In this document: positions 9,292-16,901 of the stretch, one piece after another | Layout of the letters: every line of letters begins with the position of its first letter | Numbering within the stretch: the first letter of the stretch is position 1 | NCBI GenBank assembly: GCA_051252095.1 | Contig: JBPOFK010000006.1 | Coordinates: 1 to 64,000 of the forward strand | Source of the DNA: GCA-2401735 sp051252095 | Lineage (GTDB): Bacteria > Pseudomonadota > Gammaproteobacteria > Burkholderiales > Methylophilaceae | Reading direction: 5' to 3' | Length of the DNA stretch: 64,000 nucleotides | Notes under the pieces: model-generated | The model's input: only the letters and a program-made list of their open reading frames with translations | Told to the model about the DNA's origin: nothing | Database searches by the model: none | Translations under genes and position numbers: made by a program

Positions 9292-9873
9292 TTATCGAAT
9301 AAGGTAAATTAGCGGGAACAATATAACCCATAAAAAATCCACCATATGCCAAAATGAGGCGCCCGTTTCCACACCAACATAGTCTTGCGCACTATACCCG
9401 CCACGCAGACACTTCTTAATGATGCACGCAAGAATAACCATACCCATTAACACATGCATAAAATGGAAAAATGTTAGGGAAAGATAAAACATATAAAAAT
9501 TGTTGGTGCTCAAGGTGATACCTTCAGCAAACTTTGCATTGAACTCCCACATTTTGACGCAAACAAATACAGCACCAAGCAAAAAAGCAACCGTGAGAAA
9601 ATAGGCACAATGTTTAGATGAGCCGTGTTTGATCGCAGAAACACCTGTCACTACAAAATAGCTACTGGTAATCAGTACCAGTGTATTGATCACACCAGAA
9701 GTAAGGCTTAAAGTGAGTTGAGATTGGTTAAATAGCGCCACATCATTTGCACGTGCGAAAGCATACGCAACAAACAAAACACCAAATGCTAGCATTTCCG
9801 CAAAAATGAAAATCCATAGTGCAAAATCACCAGGTAGGTCTTCCTGATTCAGCGTGGCAGTTCTTTTGTTCAA
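9292..9873 (-). CDS. norE: NorE, cytochrome oxidase subunit III family protein
   Basis: A 193-residue protein with five membrane segments of the CoxC/subunit III family. The early GDFALWIFIFAEMLAFG and the late FHFMHVLMGM and ASFWHMVDFLWVILFPLIYL are diagnostic. NorE is an accessory of nitric oxide reductase in several denitrifiers. It is separated from norB by 73 bases containing a stem-loop terminator, so its expression may be partly attenuated relative to norCB. Confidence 0.85.
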   Translation of the reverse strand: MNKRTATLNQEDLPGDFALWIFIFAEMLAFGVLFVAYAFARANDVALFNQSQLTLSLTSGVINTLVLITSSYFVVTGVSAIKHGSSKHCAYFLTVAFLLGAVFVCVKMWEFNAKFAEGITLSTNNFYMFYLSLTFFHFMHVLMGMVILACIIKKCLRGGYSAQDYVGVETGASFWHMVDFLWVILFPLIYLIR

Positions 9874-9903
9874 TTGTGTTCCAATGCTTTGTGTTTTGCT
9901 CTT

Positions 9904-9928
9904 AAGAAAGAGGAGCTAAAGCTCCTCT
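9904..9928 (-). terminator. Stem-loop after norB
   Basis: AGAGGAGC (9909-9916), loop TAAA, GCTCCTCT (9921-9928): a perfect 8-bp stem followed on the minus strand by TTCTT. It sits between the norB stop and the norE start and may act as a partial terminator. Confidence 0.65.
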
Positions 9929-9946
9929 CTCATGTTTCGCCTCAGT

Positions 9947-11323
9947 TTACGTTAAAGCAGGTCCTTTTTCTTTAACAAAGAAGCTCCAAATATAAAGCAA
10001 CAACCCTACTAAAAACACCAAACCAACCGCTTCACGAGACCAGTAAAAAATTGCGAGTTGGTCTTGCACCGCCATAAAACCCAACGGCGTATCTGACATA
10101 CGCTGCAACCATACCTGCACAATACCTGCACCAGTGAGCAATAGCGCAATCACAAACATAGAAACTGTCATTAACCAAAATGACCACATTTCCATTATTT
10201 GCGCTTTCTCAGAGTTCGCGGCACGACCACGTAGGATAGGCATCGCATACGAAATCATGGTGAGCACAACCAAGGCATAAGCACCATAAAATGCTAAGTG
10301 ACCATGCGCTGCAGTTAGCTGCGTACCGTGTGTATAGTAATTAACAGGTGCTAAGGTATGCAAGAAGCCCCATAAACCCGCACCTAGAAATGCAACAACA
10401 CTTGTCCCCAAAGCCCAAATAACCGCAGCCTTGTTTGGATGATCACGACGACGCTTGTTGACCATATTAAAGGCAAATATTGTCATCATTAAGAACGGAA
10501 TCGGTTCTAAAGCTGAGAAGATTGAACCCCACCATAGCCAGTACTCAGGCAAACCAATATAGAAGTAGTGGTGACCCGTACCAATAATACCTGTGACCAG
10601 TGTCATGGTAATAATGACATACAACCATTTCTCAATGACTTCTCGATCGACACCCGTCACTTTAATCAATACAAAAGCTAACATGGCGCCTAATATCAGT
10701 TCCCATACTCCTTCTACCCAAAGATGGACGACCCACCACCAGTAAAATTTGTCTTTGACCAGATTAACTGGGTTATAAAATGAAAACAGCCAGAATGCCG
10801 CCAACCCAAGCATGCCTAACATCAATACTAAGCTAATTGCCGTTTTGCGACCTTTTAGAACAGTCATGACAATATTAACTAACCAAGATACGGCAACCAA
10901 TACAATGCCTATTTTAGTAGGCAAGGGCTGTTCTAGAAACTCGCGCCCCATGGTGTTGAGCATGTCATTGCCTGTCCACTTTGCCAAAGAGGCGTAAGGG
11001 ACCATTAGGTAGCCCAGTATGGTAAGCGCGCCTGCTGCCAGAAATACCCAAAAGGTAATTATAGCTAGTTTAGGACTAAACAATTCCGTTTCGGATTCTT
11101 CAGGAATTAAGTAGTAAGAAGCACCCATAAAACCAAATAGTAACCACACAATTAGCAGGTTGGTATGCACCATACGGGCAACGTTGAAAGGAATGGCGGG
11201 AAACAAAAAGTCACCGACCACATATTGTAAGCCCATGATTAAGCCAAATAGTATCTGACCTAAGAACAGGGCAACTGCAGCGATAAAATAAGGCTTCGCC
11301 ACTGCTTGAGATGCGTATTTCAT
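9947..11323 (-). CDS. norB: Cytochrome c-type nitric oxide reductase large subunit NorB
   Basis: A 458-residue integral membrane subunit with twelve hydrophobic helices, the normal size for cNorB. It catalyses reduction of two NO to N2O. Haem and iron ligands are visible in RMVHTNLLIVWLLFGFMG, WWWVVHLWVEGVWELILGAM (His, and the characteristic Glu residues), GHHYFYIG, and HGHLAFYGAYALVVLTMISY. It lacks the fused N-terminal domain of quinol-type qNor. It follows norC by 30 bases. Confidence 0.96.
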   Translation of the reverse strand: MKYASQAVAKPYFIAAVALFLGQILFGLIMGLQYVVGDFLFPAIPFNVARMVHTNLLIVWLLFGFMGASYYLIPEESETELFSPKLAIITFWVFLAAGALTILGYLMVPYASLAKWTGNDMLNTMGREFLEQPLPTKIGIVLVAVSWLVNIVMTVLKGRKTAISLVLMLGMLGLAAFWLFSFYNPVNLVKDKFYWWWVVHLWVEGVWELILGAMLAFVLIKVTGVDREVIEKWLYVIITMTLVTGIIGTGHHYFYIGLPEYWLWWGSIFSALEPIPFLMMTIFAFNMVNKRRRDHPNKAAVIWALGTSVVAFLGAGLWGFLHTLAPVNYYTHGTQLTAAHGHLAFYGAYALVVLTMISYAMPILRGRAANSEKAQIMEMWSFWLMTVSMFVIALLLTGAGIVQVWLQRMSDTPLGFMAVQDQLAIFYWSREAVGLVFLVGLLLYIWSFFVKEKGPALT

Positions 11324-11353
11324 TGTAATTATCTCCCGTTAGTTAATGGCAAA

Positions 11354-11779
11354 TTAGCCTTCAATGTTAGGTGGCCAATTATTGGTATCAATTTCTGAGG
11401 TATATTTCAGAAATTCGATTAAGTCATCTAATTCTTTTTCTGTTAAATTAAATTGTGGCATTTGACGTCGCCCAGGCACACCAGTTGGCATACCTTGAAT
11501 CCACCCTTTAATAAAAGCGGGGCCTCGACGTTTATAAACATTACCTAACTCAGGTGCAAAATAAGCACCTTCACCCAATAAAGTGTGGCACCCAATACAA
11601 TTGTTTGTTTCCCACACCTTCTTGCCGTGCTCAACATTCTCTGTAATATTTTGGCTATTATCTCTTGTTGGCAAAACCCTCATACTGTCAAAGGTCAGTG
11701 CGAGAAATAATAGGAAAAAGAAAACCCCTCCTCCAAAAAAAACATTCCGCGCCATCGACTTGGTAAATATTGCACTCAT
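11354..11779 (-). CDS. norC: Nitric oxide reductase cytochrome c subunit NorC
   Basis: A 141-residue membrane-anchored cytochrome c. One N-terminal helix (about residues 13-31) is followed by a haem site CIGCHTLLGEGAYFAPELGNV and a likely axial Met in RRQMPQFNLTE. NorC passes electrons to NorB. It is the first gene of the nor operon. An NsrR-type palindrome lies 56-78 bases upstream of its start. Confidence 0.96.
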   Translation of the reverse strand: MSAIFTKSMARNVFFGGGVFFFLLFLALTFDSMRVLPTRDNSQNITENVEHGKKVWETNNCIGCHTLLGEGAYFAPELGNVYKRRGPAFIKGWIQGMPTGVPGRRQMPQFNLTEKELDDLIEFLKYTSEIDTNNWPPNIEG

Positions 11780-11834
11780 AGCTATCTCCCTAAGCAGACA
11801 TTAAGTTAAAGATTATTTAGAGCAAACTGCTCAT

Positions 11835-11857
11835 AAAATGCATTTTATATACATCTT
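11835..11857 (-). promoter_or_regulatory. NsrR-type operator upstream of norC
   Basis: Read on the minus strand the site is AAGATGTAT, spacer ATAAA, ATGCATTTT, a 9-5-9 arrangement close to the NsrR consensus (AAGATGCAT half-sites). It lies between nsrR and norC and would let NO relieve repression of norCB. Confidence 0.7.
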
Positions 11858-11874
11858 TTAAATTATGCAAATTT

Positions 11875-11900
11875 AATATACCTTTAAATTTAAGTATATT
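11875..11900. promoter_or_regulatory. AT-rich inverted repeat in the norC-nsrR gap
   Basis: AATATAC (11875-11881) and GTATATT (11894-11900) are perfect inverted arms around 12 bases. The repeat sits 15 bases beyond the nsrR stop. It may be a second regulatory site or a weak end-of-gene structure for nsrR. Confidence 0.35.
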
Positions 11901-11914
11901 GCTATTTAGCTAAG

Positions 11915-12355
11915 TCAAACTTGTTTATGGTTGATAAGAATACTTATCAGAGACTCTTCTGGCACCAGCAAATCAGCTAGTGTATATTTATCAAACACCG
12001 CATTTAACGCACGTTGTGCCTCGCGTAATACTCCCATCAATTTGCAAGTTGATTGGATGCAACACTCACCATCGGTATCTAAGCATGGTAAAAACCCTGT
12101 ATCGCCTTCTGTAAAACGTATTAACTCGCCAATATTAATAGATGCTGGATCACGCACCAACCTTAATCCGCCTCCTTTACCTCTCACTGTCTCAATATAA
12201 TTTTTTTGAGCTAAATTGTGCACTACTTTTGTTAAATGGTTTTCAGAAATGCTATATGCATTTGCAATATCTGCTATTTTGACCAACTTACCGCGCTGGA
12301 TGCCCAAGTACATGATGACGCGAATAGAGTAATCAGAGAAAGTAGTCAGCCGCAT
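11915..12355 (-). CDS. nsrR: NsrR, NO-sensing Rrf2-family repressor
   Basis: A 146-residue Rrf2 regulator with an N-terminal winged helix (LVKIADIANAYSISENHLTKVVHNL, wing RGKGGGLRL) and the Fe-S ligand cysteines at 91, 98/99 and 104 (PCLDTDGECCIQSTC). NO destroys the cluster and releases repression. The gene sits directly upstream of norCB on the same strand and divergent from the MIP18-type gene. Three NsrR-like sites surround it: upstream of norC, at its own promoter, and at the divergent promoter. Autoregulation is likely. Confidence 0.92.
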   Translation of the reverse strand: MRLTTFSDYSIRVIMYLGIQRGKLVKIADIANAYSISENHLTKVVHNLAQKNYIETVRGKGGGLRLVRDPASINIGELIRFTEGDTGFLPCLDTDGECCIQSTCKLMGVLREAQRALNAVFDKYTLADLLVPEESLISILINHKQV

Positions 12356-12369
12356 TTAAAACCCTTTTA

Positions 12370-12392
12370 AAGATGTATTTAATATATTGCTT
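12370..12392. promoter_or_regulatory. Degenerate NsrR site at the nsrR promoter
   Basis: AAGATGTAT, spacer TTAAT, ATATTGCTT: one arm perfect and the other six of nine. It ends 14 bases before the nsrR start, suiting autorepression. Confidence 0.5.
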
Positions 12393-12416
12393 ATAAGGAA
12401 ACGTTATGTTACATTT

Positions 12417-12439
12417 AAGATGTATTTATCATACATCTT
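12417..12439. promoter_or_regulatory. Perfect NsrR palindrome at the MIP18-type promoter
   Basis: AAGATGTAT (12417-12425), TTATC, ATACATCTT (12431-12439): perfect 9-bp arms. It ends only five bases before the ATG at 12445, so bound NsrR would cover the ribosome-binding region or a start site just before it. Confidence 0.8.
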
Positions 12440-12444
12440 AAATA

Positions 12445-12777
12445 ATGTCTATGAAAAATTGTCTTGTATCACTTTCAGCACAGGCACAATCCATTGTTGA
12501 TGTGTTGTCACATGTAATAGATCCGGAAGTTGGAGAAAATATTGTAGACCTAGGATTGGTTTATGGCATTGAGGTAAATCAGAACATTCCAACAATTATA
12601 CTTACTTTAACCTCTAGCGCATGCCCAATGGGAGAAATGCTGTTAGAAGATATTCATGAAACCCTAACTAAAATGCTTCCAAATGAGATGGAGTTTGATA
12701 TTAATTTAGTATGGGAGCCAGCCTGGAATCCAGATATGATGTCAGCAGAAGCTAAGCAACGCTTAGGTTGGGATTGA
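12445..12777 (+). CDS. MIP18/DUF59-family iron-sulfur assembly factor
   Basis: A 110-residue protein with the MIP18 fold: VIDPEVGENIVDLGLVYGIEV and the conserved Cys in SSACPMGE, then VWEPAWNPDMMS. Relatives (SufT, PaaD, Cia2) help mature Fe-S proteins. Under an NsrR operator, a role in rebuilding NO-damaged Fe-S centres is a fair inference. There is no Shine-Dalgarno between the operator and the first ATG, so the message may be leaderless, or the ATG two codons on may be used. The next gene overlaps its end by ten bases. Confidence 0.8.
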   Translation: MSMKNCLVSLSAQAQSIVDVLSHVIDPEVGENIVDLGLVYGIEVNQNIPTIILTLTSSACPMGEMLLEDIHETLTKMLPNEMEFDINLVWEPAWNPDMMSAEAKQRLGWD

Positions 12778-13904
12778 GGCGAGTGTATTTCAAATATTTA
12801 ATCAGTAGCCAAAGACTCCCCATCAGATATAGGGTTCCAATTTTTGTCATGGGATTTATCTGTCTTGCTTTTGGAATTTATAGTGGGTTGTTACGGTTAG
12901 GCTACGCTATACCATGGCAATCAGACGGGCTAGCCTTCGATCATGGTACATTAATAGTCAGTGGTTTTTTAGGAACGGTCATCTCGTTAGAACGTGCTGT
13001 AGCAATCGGAAAACGCTGGGCTTATTTTGGTCCACTTTGTGCGGCACTAGGTGGGTTATCATTCATTATTGGATTGTCAGCATTTGTCAGCATTACTTTA
13101 ACGATCATCGCAGGTGTTATTCTAAGCATTACTACAACTTATATTTTCATTCATCAACGTGCGCTATTCACATTTACATTACTTCTAGGAAGCCTGTCAT
13201 GGTTAGCTGGCAATATGTTTTGGTTAAATGGATTCGCCAGCATTAATCTAATGCCTTGGTGGATCAGTTTTCTTGTATTAACCATAGCAGGTGAACGACT
13301 TGAACTTTCACGCGTACTACCACCCTCATCAAATAGCAAACTAGCATTTGTCATAATCATCATATTATTTTTAACAGGTGCGTTACTAGCTACATTAGCT
13401 AAAAGCATTAATGTTCAAATGTTTTCATTCGCATTGTTAGCACTTTTTTTCTGGTTTTTACGCCACGATGTGGCGCGCCATACCATCAAGCAGCGTGGAT
13501 TAACACGATATATAGCGGTGTGTTTAATTTTAGGATATTTATGGCTTCTAATTGGCAGTTTAATTGGGTTATTTACGCAACCCCTTTTACTTGGCTCTAC
13601 TTATGATGCTTTCTTACACACTATTTTAGTGGGCTTTGTATTTTCCATGATATTCGGTCATGCACCTATTATTATCCCAGCAATCGTTAATATTAAAATC
13701 CCCTATCAACCTATTTTTTATCTACCACTAACTGTTCTTCATGTCGCCCTTATAGTGAGAATCGCAGGTGACTTAATGTTACACCCAGTTTGCCGAAGTG
13801 TTGGCGGAGCGTTAAATGCTATTGCAATAACGCTATTTATTATCACCATGCTAAGTACAATTGTTTATAACAAAAAAAAAGAACTTGCTTGTATCAAGCA
13901 TTAA
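12768..13904 (+). CDS. Polytopic membrane protein of denitrification clusters
   Basis: A 378-residue protein with about eleven hydrophobic helices, related in style to NnrS. Conserved-looking polar patches inside the membrane region are FDHGTLIVSGFLGTVISLERA, TIAGERLELSR and FGHAPIIIPAIV, with His residues that could bind a cofactor. I do not recognise a named function. The frame opens with TTG at 12768, overlapping the MIP18 gene by ten bases; TTG 12774 or GTG 12783 are alternatives. Translational coupling to the NsrR-controlled gene suggests an NO-related role. Confidence 0.7.
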   Translation: MGLRRVYFKYLISSQRLPIRYRVPIFVMGFICLAFGIYSGLLRLGYAIPWQSDGLAFDHGTLIVSGFLGTVISLERAVAIGKRWAYFGPLCAALGGLSFIIGLSAFVSITLTIIAGVILSITTTYIFIHQRALFTFTLLLGSLSWLAGNMFWLNGFASINLMPWWISFLVLTIAGERLELSRVLPPSSNSKLAFVIIIILFLTGALLATLAKSINVQMFSFALLALFFWFLRHDVARHTIKQRGLTRYIAVCLILGYLWLLIGSLIGLFTQPLLLGSTYDAFLHTILVGFVFSMIFGHAPIIIPAIVNIKIPYQPIFYLPLTVLHVALIVRIAGDLMLHPVCRSVGGALNAIAITLFIITMLSTIVYNKKKELACIKH

Positions 13905-13952
13905 CATCATTCCCTGTGCAAGTATTGCACTAATTTTTAGAAAGGAAATACC

Positions 13953-14210
13953 ATGAAACAACCTCATCTACACTTACTTCCAGAGCAAATATATCCATTC
14001 GATGCGCGTGGTGTCGCAAAACGATTCCGTCATGCTGCAATTTTTGGCGCACTTGACTCCCTGCAAAGTGGTGAAATCATGCGGTTTGTTAATGACCATG
14101 ACCCATTACCGCTGCTGAATCAACTTGAACAACGTTATGGTAGTGCTGTGAGTATTAATTACAAACAACGTGAACAAGGACAGATTGTGATAGATTTTAT
14201 TCGCACCTAA
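13953..14210 (+). CDS. DUF2249-family protein
   Basis: An 85-residue soluble protein with the DUF2249 signature: FDARGVAKRFRHAAIFGALDSL, then GEIMRFVNDHDPLPLL. Such proteins are common beside denitrification and NO-stress genes and have a TusA-like size and fold; function unknown. ATG at 13953 follows AAAGGAA. It lies 48 bases after the membrane protein gene and likely belongs to the same rightward NsrR-linked transcript. Confidence 0.8.
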   Translation: MKQPHLHLLPEQIYPFDARGVAKRFRHAAIFGALDSLQSGEIMRFVNDHDPLPLLNQLEQRYGSAVSINYKQREQGQIVIDFIRT

Positions 14211-14355
14211 ATATTAGAATTACTTTAATATAGGTCATAGTCCTATCAACCTGAAATAATCTTATTCACTGCTTAACCTCAGATTGATTATCGGAAATCA
14301 GGCTGACAACCCTATTTAAAAATTAAGTTTATTAGCATTTTAAAAGAGAAAAAAT

Positions 14356-15102
14356 ATGATTAAGAATCGCTTGCTAAAATATGAGTGGGATGCCATTGCT
14401 GGTATTCTAGCAGCAGTAGTAGCCATTATCCTTCACTTCCTTCATATCATAGACGAACATATCATCTTGCCTGTTGTGCTTACTCTTATGGCATTGCTAT
14501 TTATTAACTTCATACGTCACACGAATAACAATGAACATACTGCGGAACAAGTAGAACTTATACTTAAAACGGTATCCAATATTAGTGCGTCACTCGTTAT
14601 GCCAGATATTGTGCTAATTGGTCCTAGGCAGCTTCGAACATCCAATGAACAGTTTTCAAAGAACATGCAAGGTGATGTGACCTTATTTAATGTTTGCTTG
14701 TCGATGTATCGCACCAAAGCCTTATTTGACATGCTTCTAGGACCCATCATCAACAACCCACATGTGTCCAGCATTGAATTTGTACTCGATACCAGCCAAA
14801 AAGAAATTTGGAATACAGAAATACGACCGATACTCACTGATAGTATCAACGCTAAAAAAGTTAAGGAACCACGATGGTGCTCTCTCCAAAAAAATCTCTC
14901 TTTTATATTGTCCGATACTCAACAGCACGGTGCAACTGAAGCGCTGTTGAGCTTCTGGGGCGAGCCATTTATGTCACAATCTATCGCTCAGAACGTACCC
15001 CGCTATATACTTCATGTTCAAGCTCACTCTGAGTTAATGACCCAACTTATTGAGTTAGACAGAAATTGTCATATTAAGAATACCCAATCATATTGTGAAT
15101 AA
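14356..15102 (+). CDS. Membrane-anchored protein of unknown function
   Basis: A 248-residue protein with two N-terminal membrane helices (about residues 13-31 and 37-53) and a soluble cytoplasmic domain. I do not recognise the family. The soluble part has IGPRQLRTSNEQFSKNMQGDV, which could be a membrane-associated enzyme or sensor domain, but no catalytic pattern is clear. It sits between DUF2249 and dnr and is read in the same direction, so a link to nitrogen-oxide respiration is possible by position only. Confidence 0.55.
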   Translation: MIKNRLLKYEWDAIAGILAAVVAIILHFLHIIDEHIILPVVLTLMALLFINFIRHTNNNEHTAEQVELILKTVSNISASLVMPDIVLIGPRQLRTSNEQFSKNMQGDVTLFNVCLSMYRTKALFDMLLGPIINNPHVSSIEFVLDTSQKEIWNTEIRPILTDSINAKKVKEPRWCSLQKNLSFILSDTQQHGATEALLSFWGEPFMSQSIAQNVPRYILHVQAHSELMTQLIELDRNCHIKNTQSYCE

Positions 15103-15287
15103 TAACCTAGATTAATGCGATGTATTATCTCAATCCATAGAGTATTACAAATGCTTCTCGTAGGTAAAAATAGGCGTTAATTGTTAATAATGAATCGCTA
15201 TATCATTTAAATTAAAGGCAACCATCAATACTTTGTTGAAAATAGTAAGATAGATTTTTATAAAGAATAATTAAATGCGAGGAATCA

Positions 15288-15965
15288 ATGATGGAGAGAA
15301 AGTTAATTGCAAAGCAGCTTTCTAATTTTTACATGTTCTCGGAACTTCAAGAAAGCCAAATTGAATATTTAGTTTCCGGAACTAAATTGATAGACATATC
15401 ACGCGGTAGTAACCTATTTAATCGTGGCGACCGAGCGCATGGCTTCTATATACTTTTAGAAGGCCAGGTGAAACTTGGTGTAGTCTCACCACAAGGAGAT
15501 GAAAAAATAATTGGGCTTATCCAACCTGGCGAGAGCTTTGGTGAAGCTGTACTTTTTTTAGAAAAAACTTTTCCTATTTATGCCCAAGCCACCTTAGACT
15601 CAAAAGTTTTGTTAATTACAAGAGATACTATTTTTAATATTCTTGACAATGACGTAACCGTAGTTCGACGCATGCTTGCAGGAATTTCCGCACGAAACCG
15701 CCAACTAGTAAATAATATTGAATCTATTTCATTACAAAGTAGCACACAACGTTTGATAGGTTATTTGTTACAAATCAGCACCGATTCACCTAATTCAGAA
15801 CGTGTGAAATTACCAACAAACAAACTTACAATTTCTTCCATGTTAAACATTACACCTGAAACTTTTTCTCGAGTAATGCATAGACTGAAAGAAGCTGACC
15901 TTATCCAAACTGATGGGAAAGAGGTTGTCATCACAAATTTAGCTAAATTGAGAAATTTTAGTTAA
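15288..15965 (+). CDS. dnr: Dnr-type Crp/Fnr transcription regulator
   Basis: A 225-residue Crp/Fnr protein. The cyclic-nucleotide-like beta barrel is at about residues 20-130 (GDRAHGFYILLEGQVKLG, GESFGEAVLF), followed by a helix-turn-helix, LTISSMLNITPETFSRVMHRL, whose ETFSR reads FNR-type TTGAT boxes. It lacks the N-terminal Cys cluster of Fnr, which fits the NO-responsive Dnr/NnrR branch. The start ATG at 15288 follows GAGGAA. It is the probable activator of nirK through the box at 4753. Confidence 0.85.
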   Translation: MMERKLIAKQLSNFYMFSELQESQIEYLVSGTKLIDISRGSNLFNRGDRAHGFYILLEGQVKLGVVSPQGDEKIIGLIQPGESFGEAVLFLEKTFPIYAQATLDSKVLLITRDTIFNILDNDVTVVRRMLAGISARNRQLVNNIESISLQSSTQRLIGYLLQISTDSPNSERVKLPTNKLTISSMLNITPETFSRVMHRLKEADLIQTDGKEVVITNLAKLRNFS

Positions 15966-16009
15966 GCTCGCATAAGTCAATTTTTTAATTAATGAAACCA
16001 AGGTCTGCT

Positions 16010-16151
16010 TTGGGATATTTAAGACATGTAGCCATTACGTAGCTACACATATTAAATTTGTATTAATTTAGACTGCTTTACTCTGCTATTAACTATTGGC
16101 GGAAGTTGCAAGGCATTGTTTAGTTGAAGTATTTTATTGCATAGCTATTTT
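16010..16151 (+). repeat. Type C right end of cargo unit 0
   Basis: The block GGGATATTTAAGACATGTAG and the following ACGTA-CTAC motif are shared with 48838-48880. An imperfect palindrome ATGTAGC...GCTACAC lies inside. The sequence also holds AAGGCATTGTTT and TTGAAGTATTTTAT (16124-16137), both found in the left control region at the window start. The region runs straight into a tRNA-Phe half. Probably the recombinase arm region of the element. Confidence 0.65.
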
Positions 16152-16195
16152 TGAAAATCCGCGTGTCACTGGTTCAATTCCAGTTCGGGCCACCA
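16152..16195 (+). repeat. tRNA-Phe(GAA) 3' half, copy 1
   Basis: 44 bases from the T before anticodon GAA through the T-arm (ACTGG, loop TTCAATT, CCAGT), acceptor strand TCGGGCC, discriminator A and CCA. The 5' half of the tRNA is absent, so it is not a working gene. It serves as an attachment-site duplicate. Confidence 0.9.
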
Positions 16196-16204
16196 ATCAA
16201 ATCA

Positions 16205-16230
16205 AGCTCAGATAAACTCTGGGCTTTTTT
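16205..16230 (+). terminator. Terminator after tRNA-Phe half 1
   Basis: AGCTCAGA, loop TAAAC, TCTGGGCT (one G-U pair), then six T. It would end a tRNA-Phe transcript that runs into this unit. Confidence 0.8.
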
Positions 16231-16414
16231 GTTTCTACCAGCTCTTGATTAATGTAACCGCCAATGTAAAGCATCCAAAAAGCAATTATTCAAGTTACAA
16301 CTAGTGCTTTTACAAAGTATAGGTAATAAGGCTTGCATCAATTCTCGTTAGGTACTTTTGCTACAATAATACTTAACATAAAGATGATTAATTTGTAATA
16401 CTAATAGAAAGCAA

Positions 16415-16435
16415 GGAGGCGCCACTGGCGCCTCC
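16415..16435. repeat. Perfect GC-rich hairpin
   Basis: GGAGGCGCC, loop ACT, GGCGCCTCC: nine perfect pairs, all G-C but one, in otherwise AT-rich DNA. No T-run follows, so it is not a standard terminator. Confidence 0.7.
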
Positions 16436-16616
16436 TCCCGCCTCCCTAGCCTAACAGAGCTAAAGCCATCACAACCAACCTTAGAAGCAAGTAAAGCGAT
16501 ATGCCGTCACACTCCAAGAGTATTCTTGCATGCTTGCTGTCACCATTAAACCAGCTGGCTTCAAAACGAAATTTATCCATTTGGACTCCTTCATTTTTGT
16601 CCTTTGACCCTTATAG

Positions 16617-16694
16617 GGTGAGCGAGGACTTGAGGCCAGGTTTTGCGACCTTCAAGTTTAGTCCGGTCTTGGGTGGTCGCAAAAACCGCTCACC
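16617..16694 (+). ncRNA. Candidate structured RNA upstream of the proteasome-like gene
   Basis: Two nested perfect stems: outer GGTGAGCG (16617-16624) with CGCTCACC (16687-16694), inner TTTTGCGACC (16641-16650) with GGTCGCAAAA (16675-16684). Inside, CAAG/CTTG can close a terminal loop. The 16-base 5' bulge holds GGACT, which can pair with AGTCC in the terminal loop, a possible pseudoknot. I do not match it to a known RNA family. The strand is assumed from the direction of the next gene; on the DNA level the structure is the same on both strands. Confidence 0.4.
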
Positions 16695-16901
16695 GGAATC
16701 TTAATTTTACCTTAAAATCCCGAATCAAGTTTTTGTTTCTAGGTCCATAATTATCGGATAAAACTAATACCAAATTCTCATTGGTTGAGAATTTAAATTA
16801 GTAATGAAGAAGTGGTTTTGATAGGAACAACAATTTCTAAAATTTGCTTTGAACTGTTAATATAGCTTTTGCATTAGAACAATTAACTTCAAGGAATAAC
16901 A

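Larger units (their letters stand above)
1..16195. mobile_element. Cargo unit 0 (partial): denitrification cluster with mobile-element ends
   Basis: The left end (about 1-400) is a diverged copy of the control region at 42195-42500, which in that unit lies next to an integrase and excisionase. The right end (about 16010-16151) shares a block with the right end of the same integrase-bearing unit (48838-48976) and stops at a tRNA-Phe 3' half. The cargo between is the whole nir/nor gene set. I infer that this is one element whose integrase lies just left of the window. The unit is incomplete here, so its true left attachment site is not visible. Confidence 0.5.
16231..16900. other. Gene-free stretch with two strong secondary structures
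   Basis: No convincing gene. It holds a GC-rich hairpin (16415-16435) and a nested structure (16617-16694). A 67-codon frame at 16501-16704 covers the structures but has no ribosome site and no protein character. Confidence 0.5.

Noticed and set aside
14280..14310. FNR box upstream of the 14356 gene
   Set aside because: TTGATTATCGGAAATCA has the right half-sites but the wrong spacing.
499..15965. Complete denitrification to N2
   Set aside because: No nosZ, nar or nap gene is present in the window; the set covers only nitrite to N2O.
16152..16195. tRNA-Phe gene
   Set aside because: Only the 3' half is present at all eight places; no D-arm or 5' acceptor strand lies upstream, so none is a working tRNA.
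16617..16694. Retron RNA
   Set aside because: No reverse transcriptase gene lies anywhere near.
16501..16704. 67-codon open frame
   Set aside because: It covers a strong RNA-like structure, has no ribosome site and no protein-like composition.
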